Positions 50,276 to 59,999 are shown, counted from the stretch's first letter. The stretch: 64,000 bases of DNA from an uncultured Selenomonadaceae bacterium (GCA_905234175.1 CAJOGX010000003.1:93402-157401), one strand, 5' to 3'. Program-made: numbers and translations. The notes: a model not told the origin generated them from the sequence alone.

Positions 50276-50306
50276 AGCCGATGCGCAGTGCACCGGCTTT
50301 TTTTTA
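50276..50306 (+). terminator. Terminator of leuS
   Basis: AGCCG pairs with CGGCT over a partly paired 13-base loop, followed by eight T. It lies between leuS and the RecQ-like pseudogene. Confidence 0.7.
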
Positions 50307-50308
50307 TT

Positions 50309-52473
50309 TCAGATGTCCGTGAAATGTCTGGCGGCGTTGTAATTTTTCTTCACGGCGTCTGGAAATTCGCCGAAAAAATATTTCTCCAGCAAATCCCAAA
50401 TCTGCGCGCTGGTAAAATCCTTTGCGTAAAGGTAGCTGAGCATTTCCACCGAAAGTCTGTGGCGGTCGGCAATGTCTTCAAGAATGTGGTTGCGGTACTT
50501 CGCGCGGTTCCTCAAAATATTTTGCAGGTTCTCAATCTGCATGATGTGAATGTAAAGCTGCGTGTCCTCGCCGCCGGTCACTTCAAAAGAAAGTACGCCC
50601 AGCGCCTCCAAAATTCCCAGCACAATCGTATACGCCTTCGCGTCATTGCTGAGAGAATTTTTCAGATAGAAATTGCCGCCGCTGGTATTCGCCGCGATGT
50701 CCTTAAAAACTTTGTCGAGCCAGGCGAAATATCTGCGCATGCCGAAATTGAAACGGTAGTCCGTGCGGCTGTTCGGGCAGAAATTTTTAGCGAAAAGCGC
50801 CCTGAAGCCGGTCGAAAAATCTGTCGCGTAGGTCTCGACGGAAGCAATAAGAATTTCGCTGAGATTCTGCGCCGCGTAATCCGCAATTTTCAGCTGACCG
50901 GCGAACGCCGCCGCCACGTTTTCCACAGCGATATATTTTGCATTGGCGCTGCGAAAGATTCTGGCAGGCGCGCTGCCAAATCTGTTTAAGGTTGACGAGG
51001 CAGATATTTTTCGCGCGGTTCTGCCGGTAAATTTCGCAGAGCTTTTTAATGACTTCAAAAATCTGGTAGAGTTTTATCGTCGAGAGCCCGTGCAGGTGGT
51101 TTATGTACTTGAAATCGTTTTTGCTGTAGTGGTAGCGGGCGACGCCGTGGAGGTTATTTTTGCGGGCGGCGCGGCCAATTTCCTGCACGTAATCGCAGAC
51201 GTTGCCGGTCGGCGCGTAGTGCAAAACAATTTCGATATCGTTGCCCATACCGAAAGCCTTGGTTGCCAGCATGACAAATTTTTTGCCGCTGCGGACGGCG
51301 CGTTGTAAATCGTCGAATTTCAAAATATCGTGGAGCACGCCCTGCCCGCCTTGAATGGGGCTGCGGTCAATTTCAATTTCGATATCGCCGCGTTTGAGTT
51401 CGCCAAAGTAGCGAATTGGATCGACGGTTTCTTCGTACATGTTCTCGAAGCCCTGAAAAATCATCGTGGCGGTGAAAGTTGCGATAACGAAGGCGTGCCC
51501 CCTGCGCTCACGCTGATTTTTTTGCAGGCGCCGAATGTGGTCACCGAGGTACGGGCGGAACTGCTTGCCCCAGGTCGTGACGATATGCGCCACGATAAGT
51601 CCCAGCGTCCGCGCGCCTATCAGCTGTTCCACGTCGCTGCGCGCAAGGAGCGTTTCCGGCGAAATGTACAGGATATTGACTTCGTCGGCGGAAATTTTCT
51701 GCACGATTTGCTGGCGGATTAGCGGCGAAATGACAATAGTGAACAGCTGAAATTTTTCTGCGAGCCAGAGTGCTGGAAACTGGAAAATCAGCGATTTGCC
51801 CGCGCTGTCGTAGCCCCAGATTTTCTTCAGGAACGCCAGATTTTCCGGCTGGCTCTGAAACGGCGTGTAAACTTCTTCGCGCGGCACGAGATAAATTTCA
51901 AGCGGCGCGTCGAAAATAATTTTCCGCACAAGGCAGACGAAATCCGATTCGTCGTTCAGCTCAAAAAAATCCTGCGCGACGCCTTCATTCACTGAAAAAC
52001 TGTCCGCCGCGTCGAATAGATCGATAAACCGAACGCTGAAATTTTCCGCAGCGGTTTCGTCGTTATACACGCCAACCAGAATGCCGCCGCGTTTCCTGAG
52101 ACCGGTGAAAATTTTTTCGAGATTACCTATCCCTGCCCTGCTCAATTTCCGGCTCGCTGAAATGCTCCAGCAGATTCGCCAGCGTACCGGCGCTGAATTT
52201 GCTTTCAATCGGGTATTGCGAAATGTACAGGTTGTTGTTGAGCATGAAAATTTCGTCGAACTGCGCGGCGAGAAAATCTTTGAGCAGGAGAAATTCCTCG
52301 TACGTGAAATTTTTTCTGCCAGCGCTTACGGCGGCGTTGAAATATTTCAGCGGATTGGCGGCGGCGGCTTCAAGGTCTTCAGCCAAATCGCTCGGAATGC
52401 CCTTGAGTACCGCGACAAAATTTTCGCCGGTCGGAATTTTCGCCAGCACACTTTGAACGTATTTTTCAAACAT
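50309..52473 (-). pseudogene. Broken RecQ-like DNA helicase gene
   Basis: Three consecutive minus-strand frames together make one protein. The first (from MFEKYVQSVLAKIP, 52473) is lost near 52130, where GRDR-stop replaces a frame continuing GNLEKIFTGLRKRGG. The second is lost near 50945, where ICLVNLKQIWQRA passes into a frame continuing NAKYIAVENVAAAFAGQLKI. The helicase core keeps Walker A GYDSAGKSL and HYAPTGNVCDYVQEIGRAAR, but the DEAH box reads IVAHIVTTWGKQFRPYLGD with Asp-Glu missing, and much of the second lobe is deleted (GQGVLHDILKF runs into KKFVMLATKAFGMG). These losses argue for a decayed gene rather than sequencing errors. It is adjacent to a decayed sigma gene. Confidence 0.85.
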
Positions 52474-52483
52474 CGCCGCGCTC

Positions 52484-53147
52484 CTATCTCAAAAAATTTT
52501 TCAGATTCCGGCTGTACTTCGGGTGTAGGAGTTTACGAATCGCTCTGGCTTCAATCTGGCGAATGCGTTCGCGCGTCAAGCCGTACTTGCCGCCGACTTT
52601 TTCCAGCGTCCACGGCTCGTCGTCGACAAAACCGGCGCGCAGTTTTAAAACTTCCTTTTCGCGCGGCGTCAAAACGTTAAGCGCCAGTTCAAGTTGAAAA
52701 CGCAAATCCTGCTGCTCGCAAATTTCCTCGACAGATTCTGTTTCCGCCGGAATGAAATCTTTAAGCGTCGAATCGCCGTTGTCATTAACCGGCGTGTCCA
52801 GCGAAGTCATTCGGAAAATATTTTCTTTCAGCCAGAGGAGTTTGCGCGTCCGTTTTTAAAAAGCAGTTGCCACGCCGCTTTGGAAATTTTGCTGAGCGTC
52901 TCCATAATGTGCGCCGGCGGGCAAATCATGAAACCGAAATCTGCAATCGCGCGGCGAGCTGCCCGACCAGCCCGACATTTTTCGCGAAAAAGTCCTGATT
53001 AGACTGCGCGTCGCCCAGGGAAATTAATTCTTCGTTCGACAGCTTAATTTCCTTTTTGTCGCGCGTAAAAGTTTTCGGCTGCTTTGGCGCTGAAGTTTGC
53101 GGCAGCGGAATTTTTTCATCCACCATTTCCACGCCAAATTTCGTTCA
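52484..53147 (-). pseudogene. Broken RpoD-like sigma-70 gene
   Basis: From 52810 an open frame encodes regions 3-4 of a primary-type sigma factor (SLDTPVNDNGDSTLKDFIP, then TLEKVGGKYGLTRERIRQIE in region 4.2). Upstream on the same strand lie separate pieces: ELISLGDAQSN with KNVGLVGQLAARL (region 1.2/2.1) stopping near 52926, and PPAHIMETLSKISKAAWQLL (region 3.0) stopping near 52825. Region 2.2-2.4, which binds core polymerase and the -10 box, is missing, so no working sigma factor can be made unless the 108-residue tail has a role of its own. A frameshift also affects the first codons near 53147. Confidence 0.8.
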
Positions 53148-53200
53148 TAAAATCACCCCGCCTATTTTAAAATTTCCAGCTGAAAAATTCCGGAAAAACC

Positions 53201-53230
53201 TTGCCAAGTGGAAAGCGTTTGTGATATAAT
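53201..53230 (+). promoter_or_regulatory. Promoter of rpsB-tsf
   Basis: TTGCCA (53201-53206), 18-base spacer, TATAAT (53225-53230). The leader of about 95 bases has a GGCC-TGT-GCC hairpin and further GC-rich pairs, possibly an S2 autoregulatory site. Confidence 0.65.
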
Positions 53231-53332
53231 GCGCGGCGTTGAAAAACACACGGGGCGGAGCGTCGGCCTGTGCCGAAAGGTTTGACGGCGCGTTAAATGT
53301 CCCGCGAAAGCTTGAACAGGAGGAATTTTCAA

Positions 53333-54115
53333 ATGGCAGTTATCTCAATGAAACAGCTCCTTGAAGCCGGCGTGCACTTCGGGCACCAGACTCGCCGCTG
53401 GAATCCGAAAATGGCAAAATACATTTTCACGGAGCGCAACGGAATTTACATCATCGACCTGCAGAAAACCGTTAAGAAAGTCGACGACGCCTATGCATTT
53501 GTGCGCAGCGTGGCGGAGGAAGGCAAGACGGTACTTTTCGTCGGAACCAAAAAACAGGCGCAGGAAGCCGTTAAGGAAGAGGCGATTCGCGCGGGACAGT
53601 TTTTCGTAAACGAACGCTGGCTCGGCGGAATGCTCACCAACTTCCAGACGATTCAAAAGCGTATCCGTCGGCTCAAGGAACTCGAAGGAATGCAGGCGGA
53701 CGGTACTTTCGACGTGCTGACGAAAAAGGAAGTCATGCAGCTCAAGCACGAAATGGCGCGGCTCGAAAAATATCTCGGCGGCATTAAGGAAATGAACAAA
53801 CTGCCTGGCGCGCTCTTTGTCGTTGACCCGCGCAAGGAACGCATTGCCGTCGCGGAAGCCCGCAAGCTCAACATTCCTATCGTCGCTATCGTCGACACGA
53901 ACTGCGACCCCGACGAAATTGATTACGTTATCCCTGGCAACGACGACGCGATTCGCGCGGTAAAACTCCTCACGGCGCGCATGGCTGACGCAGTTATCGA
54001 GGGCAACCAGGGCGAAGGCGGCGCCGTCGATTCTACTTCCGCCGCTGACTATTCTGAGGAAAATTATCCTGAGGAAGACTTCAGCGCCAAAGACGACGAG
54101 CAGGAACAGGAATAA
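53333..54115 (+). CDS. rpsB: 30S ribosomal protein S2
   Basis: A 260-residue protein; [20 protein letters not shown] at the start, [14 protein letters not shown], and [19 protein letters not shown] are fixed family motifs. The ATG at 53333 follows AGGAGG; 12 more codons are in frame upstream but unlikely. The last 30 residues form an acidic tail ([19 protein letters not shown]), typical of Firmicute S2. tsf follows after 19 bases, the standard pair. Confidence 0.97.
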   Translation: MAVISMKQLLEAGVHFGHQTRRWNPKMAKYIFTERNGIYIIDLQKTVKKVDDAYAFVRSVAEEGKTVLFVGTKKQAQEAVKEEAIRAGQFFVNERWLGGMLTNFQTIQKRIRRLKELEGMQADGTFDVLTKKEVMQLKHEMARLEKYLGGIKEMNKLPGALFVVDPRKERIAVAEARKLNIPIVAIVDTNCDPDEIDYVIPGNDDAIRAVKLLTARMADAVIEGNQGEGGAVDSTSAADYSEENYPEEDFSAKDDEQEQE

Positions 54116-54134
54116 TTTTGGAGGTTTTTCATAA

Positions 54135-55007
54135 ATGGCAAACATCACTGCGGCTATGGTTAAGGACCTGCGCGAAAGAAGCGGCGCGGGCATGATGGAC
54201 TGCAAAAAGGCGCTGGCGGAAACCGGCGGCGATATGCAGAAGGCGATTGATTACCTGCGCGAAAAAGGTATAGCTAAGGCGGCGAAAAAATCCGGTCGCA
54301 TTGCGGCTGAAGGCGCCTGCTCTGCTTTCGTTACGCCCGACGGAAAAATCGGCGCGCTCGTCGAAATTAACTGCGAGACTGACTTCACCGCCAGCAATTC
54401 AGATTTCCGCGCGCTCGTCAAGAAAGTCACGGAGCATATCGCTAAGACCAACCCCGCCGACCTCAACGCGCTCAACGCCAGCAAAATCGAAGGCAAAAAG
54501 ACCGTCGCTGACCTCGTGACTGAGGCTACCGCAACTATCGGCGAAAAAATTTCCGTGCGCCGCTTCGTCCGCTACGAAACTAACGGCAAAGTCGTCAGCT
54601 ATATTCATATGGGCGGCAAAATCGGCGTGCTCGTTGCCCTCGACGGCGGCTCCGACGAACTCGGCAAGGATATCGCTATGCAAATCGCCGCGTCCAATCC
54701 TTCCGCTATCGACCGCGCCAGCGTTGACGCCGCTGAACTCGAACACGAAAAGGAAGTCCTCCGCAAGCAGGCTCTCGAAGAAGGCAAGCCCGAAAAAATC
54801 GTCGACAAAATGGTCGAAGGGCGCATTAACAAATTCTATAAGGAAGTCTGCCTCGTCGAACAGATTTTCGTCAAGGATACCGAAAAAACAGTGCAGGACG
54901 TTCTCGGCAAGGTTAAGGTGCTCAACTTTACGCGCTATCAGCTCGGCGAAGGCATCGAGAAAAAGCAGGAAGATTTCGCCGCCGAAGTCGCTGCTCAGCT
55001 CAAGTAA
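54135..55007 (+). CDS. tsf: Elongation factor Ts
   Basis: The guanine-nucleotide exchange factor for EF-Tu, 290 residues. [20 protein letters not shown] at the start, GRIAAEG, and [16 protein letters not shown] are the EF-Tu contact motifs; [20 protein letters not shown] closes the protein. It begins 19 bases after rpsB with GGAGG in the gap. The three-hairpin element C follows 18 bases after the stop and probably ends the transcript. Confidence 0.97.
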   Translation: MANITAAMVKDLRERSGAGMMDCKKALAETGGDMQKAIDYLREKGIAKAAKKSGRIAAEGACSAFVTPDGKIGALVEINCETDFTASNSDFRALVKKVTEHIAKTNPADLNALNASKIEGKKTVADLVTEATATIGEKISVRRFVRYETNGKVVSYIHMGGKIGVLVALDGGSDELGKDIAMQIAASNPSAIDRASVDAAELEHEKEVLRKQALEEGKPEKIVDKMVEGRINKFYKEVCLVEQIFVKDTEKTVQDVLGKVKVLNFTRYQLGEGIEKKQEDFAAEVAAQLK

Positions 55008-55025
55008 GCTTTAAATTAAACATCA

Positions 55026-55137
55026 GCATTTCTTTCTGGTGCAGAAAGAAACGCTGGCAAAGAAAGACAGCCCGCTGCGTCAACATCACGTTGCCGACGC
55101 GGGCGGCGCCCCATCCATGGGGCGCCTCTTTTTTTAT
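55026..55137 (+). ncRNA. Three-hairpin element, copy C
   Basis: Hairpin 1 TTTCTTTC/GAAAGAAA (55029-55050), the linker CGCTGGCAAAGAAAG (identical to copy A), hairpin 2 GCCCG...CGGGC with GCGTCAAC/GTTG-GACGC core, hairpin 3 GGCGCCCC/GGGGCGCC (55105-55126), then CTCTTTTTTT. As the 3' end of rpsB-tsf it is also a good Rho-independent terminator. Confidence 0.7.
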
Positions 55138-55173
55138 TGCAAACGATACTTTAAACGCAACCGATTTATTGAC

Positions 55174-56709
55174 TTATTTTTTGCCCAGCGCGACACTTTG
55201 CGGAACGGTTGTTTCTTTGTCGTAGCAGGCAAATGCGCTGTCTACCAAATCTTTGTCCGGCGCCGACGTGAACGCGCTGACGACTGGCACGATTATCATT
55301 CCAGCCAGCATTGCGATTGCGCCGCTGTTTATCGGCGACTGCATTATCGCGGGGAACTCCGGCCGAATCAGCATGTTCGCTGTCATCAATGCCGTCGCGA
55401 AGATAAAGCAAGCCCAGCACGAAGCCGTTGTGACTTTTTTGGAGTAGAGCGAGAACATGAACGGCGCCAAAAACGCGCCAGCCATCGCGCCCCACGAAAT
55501 TCCCATGAGCTGCGCGATAAAGTTCACCGAGCTTGTGTACTGCACCAGCGCCAGCACCGCCGAAATTGCGATAAACACCACGATTAAAATTCGCATTAGC
55601 AGAACCTGCCGCGCCTGGCTCATATTTTTCACGAGCGCGCCGCAAATCAGGTCTATCGTCAGCGTCGAGCTTGACGCGATTACCAGCGAAGACAGCGTTG
55701 ACATTGACGCCGAAAGCACTAAAATTACTACCAGCGCTATCATTCCGCTTGAAAGGCCGGAAAGCATTGTCGGGATTATCGAGTCGAAGCCGAAAGCTTT
55801 TATGTCGATTTGGTCGGAAAATAATCTGCCGAAGCCTCCCAGAAAATAGCAGCCGCCCGCCACGACGAACGCGAACATCGTTGAAATTATCGTGCCCTTC
55901 TGGATTGCCTGTTCGTTTTTTATCGCGTAGAATTTCTGAACCATTTGCGGCAGCCCCCACGTTCCCAGCGAAGTCAGAATTACCACGAACAGCAGATTCA
56001 GCGGGTCGGGGCCGAAGAATGACGCGAAAATTCCTGGCGTCGTTGCAACGCTCTCATCAGTCACGCGCGCCAGTCCGTCCAGCGCCGTCATGAAGCCGCC
56101 TTTCGATTCAAGTACCGCGTAGATTACCGCGCAGATTCCGACGAGCATTACCATTCCCTGAATGAAGTCGTTAATCGCCGTCGCCATGTAGCCGCCCGCC
56201 ACGACGTAAATCGCCGTCAGCACCGCCATTGCCAGAATGCAAATCGAATAATTTATTCCGAACGCCATTCCGAAAAGCCGCGAAAGTCCGTTGTACAGCG
56301 ACGCCGTGTACGGTATCATAAAAATAAAAATTATGATTGACGCGCCGATTTTCAAGGCGTTGGAGCCGAAGCGCTTGCCGAAAAACTGCGGCATCGTCGC
56401 CGAATCCAAATGCTGGCTCATGATTCGCGTCCGCCGCCCCAAAATGAACCACGCCATAAGCGAGCCAATCAGCGCGTTGCCAATTCCTGCCCACGTCGCC
56501 GCAATTCCGTACCGCCAGCCGAATTGTCCCGCGTAGCCGACGAACACGACCGCCGAAAAATAACTCGTGCCGTACGCAAACGCCGTCAGCCACGGTCCCA
56601 CGCTCCGCCCGCCTAATACAAATCCGTCCACGTCCGTCGCGTGTCGGCGGCAGTACAAGCCGATTCCGATTAACACCGCGAAATATACGACCAGTAACGC
56701 TACTTTCAA
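55174..56709 (-). CDS. Sodium:solute symporter (SSS family)
   Basis: A 511-residue membrane protein with about 13 helices. The N-terminal VALLVVYFAVLIGIGLYC, DGFVLGGRSVGPWLTAFAYG and SASMSTLSSLVIASSSTLTID belong to the SSS family (proline, pantothenate, sialic acid transporters); the GTWGLPQMVQKFYAIK segment is closest to PutP/PanF types, but the substrate cannot be named. The TTG at 56709 is chosen for its perfect AGGAGG; an alternative ATG lies further upstream inside the divergent gene. Only 25 bases separate its start codon from that of the amidohydrolase on the other strand. Confidence 0.88.
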   Translation of the reverse strand: MKVALLVVYFAVLIGIGLYCRRHATDVDGFVLGGRSVGPWLTAFAYGTSYFSAVVFVGYAGQFGWRYGIAATWAGIGNALIGSLMAWFILGRRTRIMSQHLDSATMPQFFGKRFGSNALKIGASIIIFIFMIPYTASLYNGLSRLFGMAFGINYSICILAMAVLTAIYVVAGGYMATAINDFIQGMVMLVGICAVIYAVLESKGGFMTALDGLARVTDESVATTPGIFASFFGPDPLNLLFVVILTSLGTWGLPQMVQKFYAIKNEQAIQKGTIISTMFAFVVAGGCYFLGGFGRLFSDQIDIKAFGFDSIIPTMLSGLSSGMIALVVILVLSASMSTLSSLVIASSSTLTIDLICGALVKNMSQARQVLLMRILIVVFIAISAVLALVQYTSSVNFIAQLMGISWGAMAGAFLAPFMFSLYSKKVTTASCWACFIFATALMTANMLIRPEFPAIMQSPINSGAIAMLAGMIIVPVVSAFTSAPDKDLVDSAFACYDKETTVPQSVALGKK

Positions 56710-56734
56710 ATTTATTACCTCCTGGAGTGATTTT

Positions 56735-57580
56735 ATGATTATCGACATGCACACGCACGTTTTCCCCGACAAAATCGCCGCCGCCGTTATCGACAAGCTC
56801 AGCCACATGAGCCGCGCCCGCGCCTTCACCGACGGCTCGATTCACGCGCTGATTGAGTCAATGAAAAATTCCGGCGTCGATAAATCCGTTGTCCTGCCCG
56901 TCGCTACGAACACTCATCAAGTCGAGAAGGTCAACGATTCCGCCGCCGCGCTCACTGAAAAATTCAGCGTGCAGGGAATTATTTCTTTCGCGTGCATTCA
57001 CCCAGACTACGAAAATTTTCGCGCAGAACTCAGCCGCGTCAAAAGTCTCGGACTCAGGGGCGTCAAGATTCACCCGATTTATCAGGGCGTCGACATTGAC
57101 GATAAAAAATTTCTGCGCATTCTCGACCGCGCCGCCGAACTCGATTTGATTGTGGTAACTCACGCGGGACTTGATATTGGTTTCCCTGGCGTTGAGCACT
57201 GCTCGCCGAAAATGATTCGCCGCGTCGTCGAAACGATTGGCGATTTCAAATTTATTCTGGCGCATATGGGCGGCTGGAAAAACTGGAACGAAGTCGCTGA
57301 GGAGCTCGCCGGTACGAATGTTTTTATCGACACGGCTTTTTCTACCGACAAAATTCCCGCGCGAAGTGATTTCCACTGGGACGCCGCCGATTTGAATTTG
57401 TTGGACGCCGCCGGTTTCATGACGCTTTACAAAATTTTCGGCGCGGATAAAATTTTATTTGGAACCGACAGCCCGTGGAGTTCTCCCGCCGAATCGATTG
57501 ACTTCATTCAAAATCTGCCGCTGAGCGCCGCCGAAAAAAATAAAATTCTCGGCGGCAATGCCGAAAATCTTTTGGGGTGA
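56735..57580 (+). CDS. Amidohydrolase-2 family (TIM-barrel) protein
   Basis: A 281-residue metal-dependent hydrolase or decarboxylase with the N-terminal IIDMHTHVFPDKIA (HxH), a KIHPIYQG lysine/histidine strand, VTHAGLDIGFPG, ILAHMGGW and a late FGTDSPW (catalytic Asp). This group includes 4-oxalomesaconate hydratase, ACMSD and isoorotate decarboxylases, so several reactions are possible. The ATG at 56735 has GGAG upstream. It is divergent from the symporter and followed after six bases by a metallo-beta-lactamase protein, so a catabolic unit with uptake is plausible but unproven. Confidence 0.85.
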   Translation: MIIDMHTHVFPDKIAAAVIDKLSHMSRARAFTDGSIHALIESMKNSGVDKSVVLPVATNTHQVEKVNDSAAALTEKFSVQGIISFACIHPDYENFRAELSRVKSLGLRGVKIHPIYQGVDIDDKKFLRILDRAAELDLIVVTHAGLDIGFPGVEHCSPKMIRRVVETIGDFKFILAHMGGWKNWNEVAEELAGTNVFIDTAFSTDKIPARSDFHWDAADLNLLDAAGFMTLYKIFGADKILFGTDSPWSSPAESIDFIQNLPLSAAEKNKILGGNAENLLG

Positions 57581-57586
57581 CGCGCT

Positions 57587-58219
57587 ATGATTTTTCAAGT
57601 TGAAGTGGCGGAGTTTATCGCCACAAATTCATATTTCTACGTCGACGATGAAACCAATGCCGGCTTTCTGATTGACCCTGGCGCTGAGGCTGAAAAACTT
57701 TTGCATATTATTGCTGAGAAAAATTTTACGATTGAAAAAATCCTGCTGACGCACGGGCACTGCGACCACATGGGCGCCGCCGAAAAAATTCATCGCGAGC
57801 TTAACATTCCAATTTGTATGCAGAAAAACGGGCGCGCCTACGCTGAAAATCCCACGTGGAATTTGTCACGCGCCTTCGGAACTGAAATAATCCTGCGCGA
57901 CGTGACTTACCTCGACGATTTCAGCGAAATAATTCTGGCGGCGAATAAAAATTTCCGGCTGGAACTTATTCCGGTTGCGGGGCACACGACGGACGGCGCG
58001 GCGTACTACAGCGAACTTGACGGCGTTGCATTTGTAGGCGACTCGATTTTTCTGGGGAGTTTTGGGCGGACGGATTTTTATGGCGGCGATGAACAGACTT
58101 TGTTCGCCGAGCTCAGGAGTAAAATTCTGACGCTGCCCGACGAAACAATTTTGCTGTCTGGACACACGCCGCCAACTACCGTCGGTGAAGAAAAAACCCG
58201 CCCGTGGTTTAAAATTTAA
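57587..58219 (+). CDS. Metallo-beta-lactamase-fold hydrolase (glyoxalase II-like)
   Basis: A 210-residue MBL-fold enzyme with THGHCDHMG (HxHxDH, about residues 58-66), VAGHTTDGAAYY and GDSIFLGSFGRTDF, and a final SGHTPPTTVGEE. These small proteins often hydrolyse thioesters such as S-lactoylglutathione-type compounds. It is cotranscribed with the amidohydrolase. Its last four bases overlap the convergent ACT-domain gene. Confidence 0.9.
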   Translation: MIFQVEVAEFIATNSYFYVDDETNAGFLIDPGAEAEKLLHIIAEKNFTIEKILLTHGHCDHMGAAEKIHRELNIPICMQKNGRAYAENPTWNLSRAFGTEIILRDVTYLDDFSEIILAANKNFRLELIPVAGHTTDGAAYYSELDGVAFVGDSIFLGSFGRTDFYGGDEQTLFAELRSKILTLPDETILLSGHTPPTTVGEEKTRPWFKI

Positions 58220-58641
58220 ACTTCAGCAATTTCTTCCTGCGTAAGTGATTTGAGCCCCTTGCCGTTCAAAAGCGCTTCTGCCTTTTTCGTATCGGTGACG
58301 CGGAAAATCATGTACGCATTTTTTTTGCCCGCGAAGGCGTACATGTACTCGATATTGACTTCGGATTCGGTGAACGCGCGGAGAATTTTATCGAGGCTGC
58401 CGGTCTCGTCGGAAACCGCGTAGATTAAAACCGGCGTGAAAGTCGCGACGAAATTTTCTTCTTTGAGGACGCTGGTGGCTTCGTAAACGTCGTTGACAAT
58501 CATGCGGACGATACCGAAATCGTTTGTATCGGCCAGCGACAGCGCGCGAATGTTGACGCCGCCTTTGGCCAGTGCCTGAGTCATTTTGTTAAGGGTGCCA
58601 GGTTTATTTTCGAGGAACACGGAAACTTGATTGACGCTCAT
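58216..58641 (-). CDS. Tandem ACT-domain protein next to phenylacetate-CoA ligase
   Basis: A 141-residue protein of two ACT domains: QVSVFLENKPGTLNKMTQAL and, at residue 70 onward, LIYAVSDETGSLDKILRAF. Such proteins bind amino acids and are often encoded beside phenylacetate-CoA ligase in anaerobic Firmicutes, where they may control aromatic amino-acid derived acid activation. The start ATG follows AGGAGGC, and the gene begins 12 bases after the ligase stop. It is probably cotranscribed from the ligase promoter at 60000-60028. Confidence 0.9.
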   Translation of the reverse strand: MSVNQVSVFLENKPGTLNKMTQALAKGGVNIRALSLADTNDFGIVRMIVNDVYEATSVLKEENFVATFTPVLIYAVSDETGSLDKILRAFTESEVNIEYMYAFAGKKNAYMIFRVTDTKKAEALLNGKGLKSLTQEEIAEV

Positions 58642-58653
58642 TAAAATCGCCTC

Positions 58654-59955
58654 CTAAATTTTGCGCTTGTCGATAACGCGAACGGCCTTGCCCTCGCTGC
58701 GGGTGATAGTTTTGGGATTAACGAGCGTAACCTTCGCCTTGATTCCGAGCATAGCGCGCAGGCCGTCTTCGAGAACTTTGCGGCGCGCCTGAATTTCGCC
58801 AACGTTATCGGTGAACATGTCGGGCGTCATTTCGACGTTAATATCAAACGTGTCGGTGTTGTTCACGCGGTCGACGATGATTTGGTAATTCGCCGCGTAG
58901 CCGTTGTTGAGCAGGACGGTTTCAATCTGGCTGGGGAAGACGTTGACGCCGCGAATGATGAGCATATCGTCGGAGCGACCGCGCGGTTTAGTCATGCGCA
59001 CATGAGTTCTGCCGCAGGAACATTTTTCGCGGGTGAGCGTGCAGATGTCGCGGGTGCGGTAGCGCAGGAGCGGGAAAGCTTCCTTGTCGAGCGACGTGAA
59101 AACCAGTTCGCCCTGCGTGCCTTCTGGCAAAACTTCGCCTGTATCGGGGTCGATAATTTCAGCGATGAAATGATCTTCGTTGATATGCATGCCGTGCTGT
59201 TCGGAGCATTCAAACGAAACGCCAGGGCCGGAAATTTCCGTGAGCCCGTAAATGTCGTAAGCTTTAATTCCGAGAGTTTTTTCAATATCGCGGCGCATTT
59301 CCTCAGACCACGCTTCGGCGCCGAAAATGCCGGCTTTGAGCGGAATCTGTTCGGGCGTCAGACCCATTTCCTTCATGGTTTCGCCAAGGTAAGCGGCGTA
59401 GCTCGGCGTGCAGCAGAGAATTGTGGCGCTCAAATCCATGATAAACATAATCTGGCGCTCGGTGTTGCCGGAGCTGGCGGGAATCGTCAGACAGCCGACT
59501 TTGTGCGAACCGCCGTTCAGACCAGGACCGCCGGTAAAAAGACCGTAGCCGTAGGAAACCTGGCAAACGTCCTCGTTCGTACCGCCAGCCGCCACGATAG
59601 CGCGCGCGCAGCACTCTTCCCAAACGTCAATGTCGTGCTGAGTGTAAAACGCCACGACGCGCTTGCCGGTTGTGCCCGAAGTCGACTGGATTCGCACGCA
59701 GTCTTTTAAAGGGCGCGCCAGCAAACCGTACGGGTACGCCGCCTTCAAGTCCGCCTTGGAAAGGAACGGCAGCTTGTGCAGGTCGTCCACCGATTTTATA
59801 TCGTCCGGCGTCAGATTTTTTTCCTGCATTTTCGCGCGGTAGTACGGCACATTCTCCCAGACATTTTTTACCTGCGCGAGAAGTTTTTCGTTCTGCAGCG
59901 CCAAAATTTTTTCACGCGGCGCGCATTCGAGTTCTTCCTGAAAATAACGCTCCAT
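58654..59955 (-). CDS. paaK: Phenylacetate-CoA ligase
   Basis: An adenylate-forming enzyme of 433 residues that makes phenylacetyl-CoA (or a related aryl-acetyl-CoA) with ATP. QSTSGTTGKRVVAFYT is the ATP-binding P loop, YGLTEISGPG is the aromatic pocket motif, and RYRTRDICTLTREKCSCGR with GRSDDMLIIRGVNVFP is typical of the small-domain hinge. With the ACT protein it forms the pair often found near indolepyruvate oxidoreductase genes, which are not in the window. The ring-cleavage paa genes are also absent, so the pathway is likely fermentative amino-acid oxidation rather than aerobic degradation. Confidence 0.92.
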   Translation of the reverse strand: MERYFQEELECAPREKILALQNEKLLAQVKNVWENVPYYRAKMQEKNLTPDDIKSVDDLHKLPFLSKADLKAAYPYGLLARPLKDCVRIQSTSGTTGKRVVAFYTQHDIDVWEECCARAIVAAGGTNEDVCQVSYGYGLFTGGPGLNGGSHKVGCLTIPASSGNTERQIMFIMDLSATILCCTPSYAAYLGETMKEMGLTPEQIPLKAGIFGAEAWSEEMRRDIEKTLGIKAYDIYGLTEISGPGVSFECSEQHGMHINEDHFIAEIIDPDTGEVLPEGTQGELVFTSLDKEAFPLLRYRTRDICTLTREKCSCGRTHVRMTKPRGRSDDMLIIRGVNVFPSQIETVLLNNGYAANYQIIVDRVNNTDTFDINVEMTPDMFTDNVGEIQARRKVLEDGLRAMLGIKAKVTLVNPKTITRSEGKAVRVIDKRKI

Positions 59956-59999
59956 AAATTTGCCTCACTTCCAAATTACAAAAAATTAATACCGCGCGT

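Noticed and set aside
50309..52473. Programmed frameshifting in an active RecQ-like gene
   Set aside because: No slippery heptamer seen at the breaks, and catalytic residues plus large core segments are missing, so decay explains it better.
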